DNA of 64,000 nt from JAOUEA01 sp963821935 (GCA_963821935.1 CAWGFM010000005.1:372001-436000), one strand, 5' to 3'; numbered from the stretch's first letter, positions 38,828 through 48,349 are shown. Notes: generated by a model not told the origin, from the sequence alone. Program-made: numbers and translations.

Positions 38828-39841
38828 CTACTCCGGCGGGTCGCCGCCGCCACCGCCGCCGTCTCCTCCACCGCCGTCGCCTCCACCACCCTCTGCGCCT
38901 CCGGGCGCGGGAGCCACGGCGACCGTGCCGACCATGACGTCGGGGTGAGTGTCGCACTGGAAGTAGTACTCGCCCTCCGCGATCGCGGGGATCTCGTAGT
39001 CGATGGAGTCAGGTCCGGTGATGGTCTCGCCCTGGAACAGGACCTCGGCCAGGGTGTCGTCGCCGTAGATCGCCACGTTGTGGAGCTGACCGGGATCCTG
39101 ATTGTCGAAGGTCAGGGGCGAGGGCTGATCGGCGGGCAGCGCGATCTCGGCGGTGCTGAACTGCAGCGACTGAGCCACGATCGGGCTCCCCTCGCCGGCA
39201 GCGCCTCCCCCCTCGCCTTCGCCCTCGGCGGCGCCGGGCACGGACGCGATCTCTCCCACCATCGTGGTGGGGTGCACCTCGCAATGGAAGAAGTAGGAGC
39301 CCTCGGGCAAGGCGGGCACCGCGTACGTAGCGATCGCGGGCCCGGAGATCAAGCTCCCGCCGAACAACTGCGGCGCCTCAGCGTCCTCGCCGTCGAAGAC
39401 CACGACGTTGTGCTGCACGCCCTGTTCCTGGTTGTCGAACTCCATCTCGATGGGCGCGTCGGCGCCGACCTCGAGCGCATCAGGCGTGAAGCCGTCGACG
39501 CTGGCGTTGGGGCCGGCGGCGATCGTCACCGCCTGCGGCTCCGGCTCTTCGACCAGGGGCGCCGCCACCACGGCGAGCCCCCCCACGCCGATGATGACGC
39601 CCGCGATGGCCGAGACCATCCAGATCAATGAGGCTCCGCTCACCTGCCGTCGGGATGCCACGAAGGCCGCGACCGCGACGACCACGACCAGGCCCACCAG
39701 CGCGACCACCGTGGCGGCCGCGTGGGAGATGGCCAACAGGATCCGCGAGAAACCGAAAAGCACCAGCGCGATGATCACCAGCAGTCCCACCGGCATCAGC
39801 ACCGGCAACAGCAAGCTCTGTCGCTCCGCGGTGTCGCTCAT
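38828..39841 (-). CDS. Membrane-anchored double cupredoxin protein
   Basis: A 337-residue protein with three N-terminal membrane segments (about 12-95) and two outward cupredoxin domains. Each ends with a type 1 copper pattern: QHNVVVF with FHCEVHPTTM, and LHNVAIY with FQCDTHPDVM, giving His, Cys, His, Met. An acidic Gly-rich linker joins the domains, and the C-terminus is a Gly/Asp tail. It lies between ctaG and the TlpA gene. It could carry electrons to the oxidase or copper to its CuA site; the sequence does not decide between them. Confidence 0.82.
   Translation of the reverse strand: MSDTAERQSLLLPVLMPVGLLVIIALVLFGFSRILLAISHAAATVVALVGLVVVVAVAAFVASRRQVSGASLIWMVSAIAGVIIGVGGLAVVAAPLVEEPEPQAVTIAAGPNASVDGFTPDALEVGADAPIEMEFDNQEQGVQHNVVVFDGEDAEAPQLFGGSLISGPAIATYAVPALPEGSYFFHCEVHPTTMVGEIASVPGAAEGEGEGGGAAGEGSPIVAQSLQFSTAEIALPADQPSPLTFDNQDPGQLHNVAIYGDDTLAEVLFQGETITGPDSIDYEIPAIAEGEYYFQCDTHPDVMVGTVAVAPAPGGAEGGGGDGGGGDGGGGGGDPPE
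38836..38890. repeat. Low-complexity Gly/Asp codon repeat
   Basis: Short CCGCCG, CCACC and CGTCTCC units repeat here and encode the Gly-Gly-Asp tail of the double cupredoxin protein. It is a microsatellite-like coding tract, prone to length change, and not a separate element. Confidence 0.6.
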
Positions 39842-40668
39842 CTGCTCAGCTCCGTACCGATCTGTCGTCGCACATCCTGGTAACTGGAACGATCGAGCCC
39901 GTCACGCTGCTCCTGGTTGTACCAGCGGAAGAAGATCGCCGCGATGACGCTCCACAGCAGCAGTCCCCCGAGCAGCTTCATGATCAGACCCGCCATGAGC
40001 TGATCGTTCAGCACGCCGATGCCCCAGATCCGTTCGAACCCGGCGTAGGCGGGGTACAGCGGTGTGCTTCCGAACGTCAGGAACGAGGCCGGGATCGTGG
40101 GAGCCAGCGATTGCAGGAACAGGTACACCATCTGTCCCGGTGGCGCGAGCGCAGGCATCTCCGGCAACGGCGACATCACCGGCCACCACATGATCAGCGC
40201 GGACGTCACGATCAGCACATGCAGCGAGAAGTGGATCGGCTCCGAACTGACGGACGCCGCGACCACCTCGGGCCAGTGGGTGAACAACAGGACGGCGTTG
40301 AACGTCAGCAACGCCACGAGCGGGCGCGTCATGACCCGGAACACGCGGCGCACCGGGCGTGGCGACAGCAGCGACCGCAGCATCCACGGCGGCATGCCCG
40401 CGATCAGGATCGGCGCCGCCACGAGCGTGAACAACAGGTGCTGGGTCATGTGCATGAAGTACAGGTAGCGCTCGGCCAGATCGTGCACGGGCCAGTCGGC
40501 GCCCAGCAACAAGACACCCATGCCCAGCAGGAACAGCCGTGTCTTGCGCGCGGGCGTCGCCTCGCCGGTCGCCGCCAGATGCCGCCGGACGGCGATGAGG
40601 TAGGCGGCCACGATGGAACCGAATAACAGCCAGACGTCGGGATGCGGGTGCCAGGGAGGGAGTGTCAT
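39838..40668 (-). CDS. ctaG: Cytochrome c oxidase assembly protein CtaG (caa3 type)
   Basis: A 276-residue, seven-helix membrane protein of the caa3_CtaG family with HMTQHLLFTLVAAPILIAG and FSLHVLIVTSALIMWWPV. These conserved His-rich helices fit a role in CuA or oxidase assembly at the membrane. It overlaps the cupredoxin gene by 4 bases and follows the oxidase subunit IV gene closely. Confidence 0.88.
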   Translation of the reverse strand: MTLPPWHPHPDVWLLFGSIVAAYLIAVRRHLAATGEATPARKTRLFLLGMGVLLLGADWPVHDLAERYLYFMHMTQHLLFTLVAAPILIAGMPPWMLRSLLSPRPVRRVFRVMTRPLVALLTFNAVLLFTHWPEVVAASVSSEPIHFSLHVLIVTSALIMWWPVMSPLPEMPALAPPGQMVYLFLQSLAPTIPASFLTFGSTPLYPAYAGFERIWGIGVLNDQLMAGLIMKLLGGLLLWSVIAAIFFRWYNQEQRDGLDRSSYQDVRRQIGTELSR

Positions 40669-40677
40669 GGCCGTCCG

Positions 40678-41037
40678 CTAGACCAGGAACGCCTTGAAGG
40701 TGATGAGGACGATCAGGTACAGGGTGGCGGCCAAGGCCAGCCCCATCACGAAGAACCGCGCGTATCGGCGGTCGTCGAACCGCAGGTGCATGAACCACAG
40801 CACGACCAGCACGAACTTGACGAACGCCAGGATGAACAGCGACGGGATCAGGACCGAGGTGTTGACGTCCACGTAGTAGCTGGTGACCTCCAGCGCGGTC
40901 AGCACCGCCAGGATCACGCCGATGCGGATGTACTCCTTCGCGCTGGGATGCTCGCGGTGCGGCGCCATGGCCTCGCGTGGGTCGGCCAGGTCTTCGGCGC
41001 CGAGCTCTTCTTCGAAACGAGATTCGATGTCGGTCAT
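40678..41037 (-). CDS. ctaF: Cytochrome c oxidase subunit IV (small membrane subunit)
   Basis: A 119-residue protein with a charged N-terminus (about 1-30) and three membrane helices, including VKFVLVVLWFMHLRFDDRRY, the typical prokaryotic subunit IV motif. It stabilises the oxidase core. It lies 7 bases after subunit III. Confidence 0.87.
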   Translation of the reverse strand: MTDIESRFEEELGAEDLADPREAMAPHREHPSAKEYIRIGVILAVLTALEVTSYYVDVNTSVLIPSLFILAFVKFVLVVLWFMHLRFDDRRYARFFVMGLALAATLYLIVLITFKAFLV

Positions 41038-41044
41038 CGGTGCC

Positions 41045-41677
41045 TTACCTCGCCACGTCGGGGCCGGTCGGGATCAGGTACACGATCGTGAAGATCACGA
41101 TCCACACGACGTCGACGAAGTGCCAGTACAGCCCGACCATCTCCACCGGGAACGCGGCGTCATCGGGCAGCCGGTCGGCGGCCGACATGCCCACCAGCGA
41201 CAGCAGCATCAGGATGCCCACCGTCACGTGCACACCGTGGAAACCGGTCAGCACGTAGAACGTGCTCCCGAACAGGTTGGTCGACAGGGCCAATCCCTCG
41301 TCGTAGAAGCTCGTGAACTCGTACACCTGCCCGCCGACGAAGGTCAGGCCCAGCAGCGCGGTCGTCAGCAACCACAACCGCATGCGCACCATGTCGCGCT
41401 TCTGCGCCGACGCCAGCGCCAGCACCATGGTCAGCGATGACGCGAGCAGCACGAAGGAGGACACCGAGGTGTACGGGATGTCGAACACGTCGGCCGGGTA
41501 CGGCCCCGTCTGGCTGACCCCCCGGTACAGCACGTAGGTCGTGATGAGGGCGCCGAACAGCAAGCATTCCGACGACAGGAAGACCCACATGGCCAACTTG
41601 GTGTTGGGCAACCCCGTGGTGGTCTGATGCTCCTCCCCGTGCGAGTCGCCGTGGCCCTTGTCGATCGCGAGCGCCAT
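41045..41677 (-). CDS. ctaE: Cytochrome c oxidase subunit III
   Basis: A 210-residue, five-helix protein with MWVFLSSECLLFGALI at the start, GFHGVHVTVGILML and the terminal YWHFVDVVWIVIFTIVYL, all hallmark subunit III segments. It begins 3 bases after the subunit I stop. The short N-terminal His/Asp-rich stretch is not part of the core. Confidence 0.94.
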   Translation of the reverse strand: MALAIDKGHGDSHGEEHQTTTGLPNTKLAMWVFLSSECLLFGALITTYVLYRGVSQTGPYPADVFDIPYTSVSSFVLLASSLTMVLALASAQKRDMVRMRLWLLTTALLGLTFVGGQVYEFTSFYDEGLALSTNLFGSTFYVLTGFHGVHVTVGILMLLSLVGMSAADRLPDDAAFPVEMVGLYWHFVDVVWIVIFTIVYLIPTGPDVAR

Positions 41678-41680
41678 GAC

Positions 41681-43552
41681 CTAGTCCCCCGCCACCGATG
41701 GCTCCATGGCCCAACCATAGAACCCGATCAGCGCCACCAGCGCGCCCGCCCCGATGAGCCACCAGGAGTAGAGGACGCCGTACCCCATGATCGGCAAGCC
41801 GAACGCCGAGACCAGCGGCCAGTACGAGGGGCTGGGCAGATGGATGTTGTGACCGCCGCCCTCGTGTCCTTCGTCGTGCGGCGGGGCACCGCCTGCCTGC
41901 ACCGGCACCAGCGTGCCGGTCTTCTCGTCCTGCACGTACTTGCGATGCCAGAACTCGTCGAGCGCGTGCACCTGCGGGATCTCGTCGAAGTTGTGGACCG
42001 GAGGCGGGGACGATGTGGCCCACTCGAGCGTGCGAGCGTCCCATGGGTCCTCGTCCTCCATGCCCTTGGCCTTCCGTTGGGTGCGGACCACGTTGACGAT
42101 GAAGACCAGGATCGCCAGCGCGATCAGGAACGAACCCACCGAGGCGACCTGGTTCCACCCGGTGAGTCCCAACGAGGCGGGGTAGCTGTACTCACGGCGG
42201 ATCATGCCGGCCAGGCCGAGGATGTGCATGGGCCCGAACGTCAGGTTGAACCCGATGAGCATGATCCAGAAGTGCATCTTGCCCATGGTTTCGGAGAGTT
42301 GACGCGCGAAGATCTTGGGCCACCAGTAGTAGGCACCGGCGAACAGTCCGAAGACGGCCCCCCCGAAGAGCACGTAATGGAAATGCGCCACGACGAAGTA
42401 GGTGTCGGTCTGCTGGTAGTCGCTGGGCACGATCGAGTGCATCACGCCCGAGAGCCCGCCGATCACGAACATCATCACGGTGCCGATCGAGAACAACATG
42501 GGCGTGGCGAACCGGATGTCCCCGCCGTGCATCGTCGCCATCCAGTTGAAGATCTTCACGCCCGTCGGGATCGCGATGATGGCGGTGGAGACACCGAAGG
42601 CGGTGTTGGCGACCGGCCCCAGCCCCGCCGCGAACATGTGGTGGGCCCACACGCCGAAGCCGATGAACCCGATCGCGATGCCCGAGAACACCACGAACTG
42701 GTAGCCGAACAACGGCTTGCGCGCGAAGACCGGGATGACGTCACTGATGATGCCGAACGCCGGCAGGACCAGGATGTAGACCTCCGGGTGGCCGAACAGC
42801 CAGAACAGGTGCTGCCACAGGATCGGGTCGCCGCCTTCGGTTGGGTCGAAGAACAGCGTGCCGTACCTCCGATCGAACAGGAGCTCGAAGAGCGCCACGG
42901 TGATGATCGGCAGTGAGAACGCCAGCAGGAACTGCACCACCAGCCCCATCCACACGAACACCGGCATGCGGAACAGACTCATGCCGGGCGCGCGCATGTT
43001 GATGACCGTGACGGCCAGGTTGACGGCACCCGCCGACGATGCGATGCCGGTGATGATCAGACCGATCGCGTAGAACGTCATGCCGATCGAAGGATCGGTG
43101 GTGGAGTTGGGCGCGTACCCGAACCATCCGCCGTTGGGCAGGCCGCCGAGGAACAGGCTGGAGTAGAGGAACAGCCCGCCGAGCGCGAACACCCAGAAGC
43201 TGTAGGCGTTCAGACGCGGGAAGGCCACGTCGCGCGCCCCGATCATCAGCGGGATCATGTAGTTGAAGAACGCTGCCGACATCGGCATCACGAACAGGAA
43301 GACCATCGTGACGCCGTGCATCGTGAAGATCTGGTTGTAGGCGTCGGCACTCAGCAGCGTGCTGTCGGGCTCGGACAATTGGGTGCGGATGAGCAGGGCC
43401 TCGACGCCACCCACGATGAAGAACACGAACGCCGCGACCCCGTACATGATCCCGATCTTCTTGTGGTCCACGGTGGTGGCCCAGCTCCAGAAGCCGGTGA
43501 GGGCCGCGGGACGCCGGACACCGCGGGACGCGGACGCGCTCACGCTGGCCAT
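41681..43552 (-). CDS. ctaD: Cytochrome c oxidase subunit I (aa3 type)
   Basis: A 623-residue catalytic subunit with 12 or more helices. WLFGHPEVYILVLPAFG carries the CuB His and the cross-linked Tyr region, HHMFAAGLG supplies further CuB ligands, and HFHYVLFGG gives the heme a and a3 His ligands. The glutamate before HPEVY (as in GHPE) fits A-type proton-pumping oxidases. The C-terminal 80 residues are a hydrophilic and membrane-returning extension often seen in caa3 enzymes. Confidence 0.96.
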   Translation of the reverse strand: MASVSASASRGVRRPAALTGFWSWATTVDHKKIGIMYGVAAFVFFIVGGVEALLIRTQLSEPDSTLLSADAYNQIFTMHGVTMVFLFVMPMSAAFFNYMIPLMIGARDVAFPRLNAYSFWVFALGGLFLYSSLFLGGLPNGGWFGYAPNSTTDPSIGMTFYAIGLIITGIASSAGAVNLAVTVINMRAPGMSLFRMPVFVWMGLVVQFLLAFSLPIITVALFELLFDRRYGTLFFDPTEGGDPILWQHLFWLFGHPEVYILVLPAFGIISDVIPVFARKPLFGYQFVVFSGIAIGFIGFGVWAHHMFAAGLGPVANTAFGVSTAIIAIPTGVKIFNWMATMHGGDIRFATPMLFSIGTVMMFVIGGLSGVMHSIVPSDYQQTDTYFVVAHFHYVLFGGAVFGLFAGAYYWWPKIFARQLSETMGKMHFWIMLIGFNLTFGPMHILGLAGMIRREYSYPASLGLTGWNQVASVGSFLIALAILVFIVNVVRTQRKAKGMEDEDPWDARTLEWATSSPPPVHNFDEIPQVHALDEFWHRKYVQDEKTGTLVPVQAGGAPPHDEGHEGGGHNIHLPSPSYWPLVSAFGLPIMGYGVLYSWWLIGAGALVALIGFYGWAMEPSVAGD

Positions 43553-43586
43553 ACGCCTCCGATCGTCGGCGGTGTCGTCGACATCA

Positions 43587-44696
43587 TCACTTCAGGCTGT
43601 AGAGGTAGGCGACCAGGGCATCGATCTCGTCTTCGGTCAACTGGTAGTCGGGCATCTTCGCGCCTTGTTTCACCGCGCCCGGATCTCGGAGCCAGGCTGC
43701 GAGGTCTTCCTCGTTCGGCGAGCCGTCTTGCAGGAACGTGTCCCAGTTGCACCCGGCGAAGCACGAGTGGGTGGGGTCGGCGAAGTGCGTCAGGTTCGGC
43801 CCGGCGATGCCGCCGACGTCGCCCACGGCATGACAGGCCGTGCACGAACCTCGGTTCTCCGACAGCGGGTTCATGAACAGCTCCTCGCCCTGCTCGGCGA
43901 GCGAGCCGTCGGTCGCGGCCGGCGACAGCGTGTGCAGTTCGACCCAGTCTTCCCAGGCGGCCGGTGCCAGCGCCACGACGCGGAACTTCATCTTGCCGTG
44001 CTGCAGACCGCAGAACTCCGCGCACTGGCCCGTGTAGGTGCCGGGGGTGTCCACCGAGAACAGGATGTGGTTGGTCCGGCCCGGCATGACGTCTTGCTTG
44101 CCGAACAGCTCCGGCACCCAGAACGAGTGGATCACCTGGAAGTCCGGGTTCCCATCGGCATCCTTGGCGCCGCCACCTTCTGCCGACAGGCTCATGTAGA
44201 TCTCGCGGCCGGTGGGCACGACCATCTCGTCCGCGATCTGCACCGGCTTCTGGTCCCCGTAGCTGGTCACCAGGGTCGGGTACTCGAAGCCCCACCACCA
44301 CTGGTAGCCCTTCACGGTGATGTTGAGTGCGTTCGCATCGGGCGGCCGAGCCAGATCCCAGATCATGGAGACGGTGGGCACCATCAACCCCGCCAGCACC
44401 AGCGCGGGCAGGATCGTCCAGCCGATCTCCAGCCGGGTGTTGCCGTGCGTCTGACGCGGCATGCGCTCGCGGCCCTTGCGCTGGCGGTAGCGGAACAGGA
44501 TCAGCAGGATGCCGCCCTCGACGATCACGAAGACGGCCACGGCGATCCAGAAGACGAAGGTGAACAGATCCTTCTGTTGGACCGCAGGGTCGCCGACCGG
44601 CTTCAGCGTGCTCTGGGTGGCGTCGGGCGCCGTGCATGCGGCGAACAGCACGGCGAGCGTGATCGAGCCCAGTGCCCACAGGACCTTCTTCGGCAC
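43587..44696 (-). CDS. ctaC: Cytochrome c oxidase subunit II with fused cytochrome c domain (caa3 type)
   Basis: A 369-residue lipoprotein-type subunit. The signal ends at LFAAC, two membrane helices follow, and then a CuA domain with Cys225, Cys229, His233 and Met236 in CAEFCGLQHGKM. A C-terminal cytochrome c domain has CTACH (Cys285, Cys288, His289). The fused heme c identifies a caa3 oxidase. GTG 44696 follows GAGAGAGG; an upstream ATG would add a 41-residue arginine-rich, non-signal stretch. Confidence 0.94.
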   Translation of the reverse strand: MPKKVLWALGSITLAVLFAACTAPDATQSTLKPVGDPAVQQKDLFTFVFWIAVAVFVIVEGGILLILFRYRQRKGRERMPRQTHGNTRLEIGWTILPALVLAGLMVPTVSMIWDLARPPDANALNITVKGYQWWWGFEYPTLVTSYGDQKPVQIADEMVVPTGREIYMSLSAEGGGAKDADGNPDFQVIHSFWVPELFGKQDVMPGRTNHILFSVDTPGTYTGQCAEFCGLQHGKMKFRVVALAPAAWEDWVELHTLSPAATDGSLAEQGEELFMNPLSENRGSCTACHAVGDVGGIAGPNLTHFADPTHSCFAGCNWDTFLQDGSPNEEDLAAWLRDPGAVKQGAKMPDYQLTEDEIDALVAYLYSLK

Positions 44697-44808
44697 ATCG
44701 CCTCTCTCTCGACCCGGCCTCCCCGCGTGCCCGGAACGCCGGAACGCGCGCACTGTATCACCGGCCCGTTCGCGCCCGATCAGCGTCGTCGGGAGCCTCG
44801 CGCGCCAC

Positions 44809-45762
44809 CTACTTGGCATAGGAATGGAGCCCCACGATCCACAGGTTCACGGCGTAGTAGGTGATCAGCAGCGAGACGAAACCCACGATGGCGATGACCG
44901 ATGCGCGACGTCCCTTCCACCCCGACGTGGCGCGGGCGTGCAGGTATCCGGCGAAGACCGTCCAGGTGATGAACGACCACGTCTCCTTGGGATCCCACCC
45001 CCAGTAGCGACCCCAGGCGTCCTGGGCCCAGATGGCGCCCGCGATCACGGCGAACGTCCAGATGGGGAACGCGAACGCGATGATGCGGTAGGCGACCCGG
45101 TCCAGTGTCTGCGCCGACGGCAGTCTGCCCTGACGAGGAGCGGCGCTCACGCCTGCCACCTCGTCGACGCCCGGGTCCAGGTCCGAGGGCGCATCCATGT
45201 CGATGGCTCCGCCCATGATCGGTGGCGGATCCTGCACGCGGAAGCGATCCGCCTGCCGGCGCTCGCGCCAGTCCTGCGCCAGGTACAGGATCGTCGCGAT
45301 GCCGCCCAGCGCGAACAGCGACGAACCCCAGATGGCGGCCTGCACGTGGATCTTGATCCAGTAGGAGTCGAGCGCGGGGACCAGCGGCCCCGGCCCCACG
45401 TACAGGAACGTGACCGCCACTGCCATGGTCAGCACCGAGAACATGAGCGCGAATCCGCTCAGGGTGCGGATCTTGTAGACGCCCTCGACGATGAACAACG
45501 ATCCCGCCACCACCAGCATCGCCAGCAGCGTTGAGTACTCGTACATGTTGCCCCACGGCACCCGGTCGGCGGCGAGTCCCCTGGCGACGATCGAGACGAG
45601 GTTGGCGGCCAACCCCGCGAACGCCACGACGCGCGAGACCTTCCACAGACCTTCGCGCCGGAACGCCAGGTAGGCGAAGGAGCCCACCATGGCCGCGAGG
45701 TAGCAGAACAGGGCCACGGTGAACGCGTCGTTGGAGATGCGCGCCCACTGCAGCACGGTCAT
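44809..45762 (-). CDS. ccsB: Cytochrome c biogenesis protein CcsB (CcsA/ResC family)
   Basis: A 317-residue, eight-helix protein with the tryptophan-rich heme-handling loop WGWDPKETWSFITW and conserved His in flanking helices. With ResB it moves heme across the membrane and attaches it to CxxCH sites (system II). A hydrophilic insert near 175-210 is longer than usual. It overlaps resB by 4 bases. Confidence 0.92.
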   Translation of the reverse strand: MTVLQWARISNDAFTVALFCYLAAMVGSFAYLAFRREGLWKVSRVVAFAGLAANLVSIVARGLAADRVPWGNMYEYSTLLAMLVVAGSLFIVEGVYKIRTLSGFALMFSVLTMAVAVTFLYVGPGPLVPALDSYWIKIHVQAAIWGSSLFALGGIATILYLAQDWRERRQADRFRVQDPPPIMGGAIDMDAPSDLDPGVDEVAGVSAAPRQGRLPSAQTLDRVAYRIIAFAFPIWTFAVIAGAIWAQDAWGRYWGWDPKETWSFITWTVFAGYLHARATSGWKGRRASVIAIVGFVSLLITYYAVNLWIVGLHSYAK

Positions 45763-47381
45763 CGAGTCGGCACCTTTCTCGTTTTCTCCGGCCTCGTTTC
45801 CTCTGGCTCCGGTGCTTGCTCCGTGGGCGCCGCTCCGCCCGACGCCTGGGTCATGGCCAGGAGGAGCTTGGCGAACTCATCCTCGAACTGCGGCTTGCGT
45901 TGGAGGGCGAAGCCTCCCACCTTGAGCACCGCGCCATCGCCGGCCGGTTCCGCTCGAACCCAGACCTTGCGACGAGCCGTGTACAGCGCCGGGAGGAGCC
46001 CCACGAGGATGAGGATAGCCGCGAGCAACACCAGGGGCACCCCCGCATCTCTACTCACTTGGAAGACCGAGTACTGGCGGAGCTCGGGGAAGGTCATCGT
46101 GACCCCCGACCCCTCGTCGCCGACGGCGAGCTGGCTCCCGGTCTGCAGGTCCGCGGTACGCCCGGCCCCCACGATCCCTGTCTCCGTCTCGCGCATGAAC
46201 GACGTGTCGAGCGTGTTCGTGGCGAGCTCGGTGAGCCGTCCATCGAACACGGAGAACCGGATGATCGGGTCGAACTCCGTCAGCATCGCCTGCGGCTCCC
46301 GCCCATCCAGGAGGGCGAAGAAGGCCCGGCTGTCGGGCCAGAGCTCGAGCTCGATCGCTCGGTCGGGCGCGTCCTGCCCGTGCCCGCCGCCCGGCAGCTT
46401 CACGACGCCGCGCCAAGGGACCGCGAACTCCACGACGCCTTCGGGGGCGGGATCTCGGTCCATGACCACGGTGTCGTCGAAGGCCACGCCGTCCGCATCC
46501 TCGATCACGATGCGAGGCGCCCAGCCGAAGTTGATCTGGTAGATGCTGATGCCGTTCACCTCGGCTGGGTGATTCACCCGGACGTCCTGCGAACGCAGGA
46601 ACGACCCATCGGGGTTGAGCAGGTCGACGCGCGACACGAAATCCATGGGCTGGCCGGTCTCGCGGAACGCGCTCTCGAACTCGCGGAGCCGCAGGCCGGT
46701 CCCCGTGAAGTCGCCCCCGAAGAACCGTCCGGTGCGGATCTGTCCGTCGTAGTTGGCGGCGGCGTCCACCCAGGTCCCACCTTCCACCACCACCGCGTAG
46801 CCGCTGAACCCCGTGCCCTTGCCGTAGATCACGCCCGCCAGGATCAGGATGAACGCCCAGTGGAACACCAGGCTCCCGACCTCGCGCAGCACGCCCTTCT
46901 CGGCCGCGAGCGCGGCCCGATCGGGGTCGGAGGCCACGCGGTAGGAACGGCGGCGCAGCACCCGCCGGGAGGCCTCGATCGTGGCGGCCGGGGTCGCCGC
47001 CACCGCCCGCTCGCCGTAGTGGCGGAACGCGTCGATCTCTCGCGCATGCACCGGCTTCGCGCGGAGCGCCCGCATCAACGCCCGGGTGCGCGGGATCAGA
47101 CAGGCCACGAGCGAGACGAACAGCAGGACCGTGATCAACGTGAACCACCACGAACCGAAGACGTCGAACAGGCCGGCCCGTTGCAGGAAGGTGCCCAGCA
47201 CCTCGTGGTCGGTCAGGTACTGCGCGACCCGCTCGGGCGAGTTCGGTTGCTGAGGGATCAGCGACCCGGCCACCGAGGCCAACGCCAGCAGGAGCAACAG
47301 GATCAACGCCGTCCGCATGGATCGCAGGGTTCGCCACACCAGGGCGACCGACTGCCGGAGCGTCATCCGAGGAGGAGGCAT
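45759..47381 (-). CDS. resB: Cytochrome c biogenesis protein ResB
   Basis: A 540-residue protein with three N-terminal helices, a large outward domain (about 170-430), and a last helix at about 445-465. The GSLIPQQPNSPERV and SLVFHWAFILILAGVIYGKG segments are typical of ResB/Ccs1. It partners CcsB in heme ligation. A Glu/Pro-rich tail ends the protein. Confidence 0.9.
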   Translation of the reverse strand: MPPPRMTLRQSVALVWRTLRSMRTALILLLLLALASVAGSLIPQQPNSPERVAQYLTDHEVLGTFLQRAGLFDVFGSWWFTLITVLLFVSLVACLIPRTRALMRALRAKPVHAREIDAFRHYGERAVAATPAATIEASRRVLRRRSYRVASDPDRAALAAEKGVLREVGSLVFHWAFILILAGVIYGKGTGFSGYAVVVEGGTWVDAAANYDGQIRTGRFFGGDFTGTGLRLREFESAFRETGQPMDFVSRVDLLNPDGSFLRSQDVRVNHPAEVNGISIYQINFGWAPRIVIEDADGVAFDDTVVMDRDPAPEGVVEFAVPWRGVVKLPGGGHGQDAPDRAIELELWPDSRAFFALLDGREPQAMLTEFDPIIRFSVFDGRLTELATNTLDTSFMRETETGIVGAGRTADLQTGSQLAVGDEGSGVTMTFPELRQYSVFQVSRDAGVPLVLLAAILILVGLLPALYTARRKVWVRAEPAGDGAVLKVGGFALQRKPQFEDEFAKLLLAMTQASGGAAPTEQAPEPEETRPEKTRKVPTR

Positions 47382-47440
47382 GGGAGCGGCGTCATTCTAG
47401 AGGCGTTCGCTCGAAGGCCGTTCGCTCAGTGCCCCGGGGA

Positions 47441-48182
47441 CTACAGGCCCAGCTGGAAGCGATCGGCGAGCGGTGCCACCAGCCTCGTGAATTGTCCCGT
47501 GAACAGCAGGACCCCCACCGCGATCATGAGCGAGCCCGACACCGCAGCGATCGCCGTGTAATGACGCTTCACCCACCCGAACGCACCCATGAACCGAGTG
47601 ACACCCAGCCCCACCAGCAGGAACGGCACACCCAGACCCATCGAATAGCTCACCAGCAACAGGACGGCGCGTGGCGTGCTCCCCGAGGCAGCGATGGCCA
47701 GGATCGATCCCAGGACCGGACCGATGCACGGCGTCCATCCTGCCGCGAACGCCATGCCCAGCGGCAGCGCCCCGACCGTGCCCGGCCTGACCTTGTGCAG
47801 GAACGGGCGCCGTTCCGCATACAGCGCGATCGAGCCACGGCGGAACGCATATCCGATCATCAGCGCGCCGAACACGATCACGACGGCCCCGCCCACCTTC
47901 TGTCCCGTGCTGCCCTTGAAGTACTGGACGAAGGTGGAGGCGAACGCGCCCAGCAAGCGTGAACACCAGCGTGAACCCGGCGATGAACAGCAGGATCGGC
48001 ACCAGGGGTCGTGGCCGGCCGCCATCGGTCGCCTCGACCACGCCTTCGCCGGAGAGGAACGACACGTAGCCGGGCAGCAATGGCCAGACGCATGGGCTCA
48101 CGCACGAGATCAATCCGGCCAGGAACGCCAGCGCCGGTGCCCACCACGACGCCAGACCCTGTTCGACGATGTCGGCGACCAC
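47441..48182 (-). pseudogene. ccdA: Cytochrome c biogenesis protein CcdA, interrupted by a one-base frameshift
   Basis: The N-terminal part (from GTG 48182) contains LISCVSPCVWPLLPGYVSF and IAGFTLVFTL. The C-terminal part is in another frame and contains LLGAFASTFVQYFKG and AGWTPCIGPVLGSIL. Together they make a normal CcdA of about 247 residues with both redox cysteines. The frames join at ACGCTTGCTGGG (47951-47960 on the plus strand); removing one T restores VFTLLGAFAS. CcdA carries reducing power to outward thioredoxins such as the TlpA-like protein of this operon. Since the rest is intact, an assembly indel or a recent mutation is likely. Confidence 0.8.
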
Positions 48183-48289
48183 GCAGGCCAAGTGTAGGAC
48201 CGGCCTCGATCGAGGCGGCCGGGACCCGCCGTATGCATCGTTTGGGTTGCGAGACCCGAAGCACCGGTCGCATAGTGTGAGAAGAGCGC

Positions 48290-48307
48290 TTGTGAACGAT
48301 TTCACGA
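48290..48307. promoter_or_regulatory. Rex operator (one mismatch)
   Basis: TTGTGAACGATTTCACGA matches TTGTGAA-N4-TTCACAA except for one base in the right arm. It lies between the divergent ccdA/oxidase and b6-like operons. On the minus strand TTCACA within it has TATGCG 16 bases further, a possible -35/-10 pair for the ccdA side, so Rex could block that promoter. Confidence 0.75.
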
Positions 48308-48343
48308 GCGACCGTGGGTCGCCGGGCTCGCGGGTCACGTGTC

Positions 48344-48349
48344 TATAAT
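48344..48349 (+). promoter_or_regulatory. Probable -10 box of the b6-like complex operon
   Basis: A consensus TATAAT lies 27 bases before the first ATG of the operon (48376). No good -35 is present at the usual distance. AT-rich hexamers are rare in this GC-rich region, which supports the call. Confidence 0.5.

Noticed and set aside
38836..38890. CRISPR-like or tandem repeat array
   Set aside because: It is an in-frame Gly/Asp tract of the cupredoxin protein without spacers.
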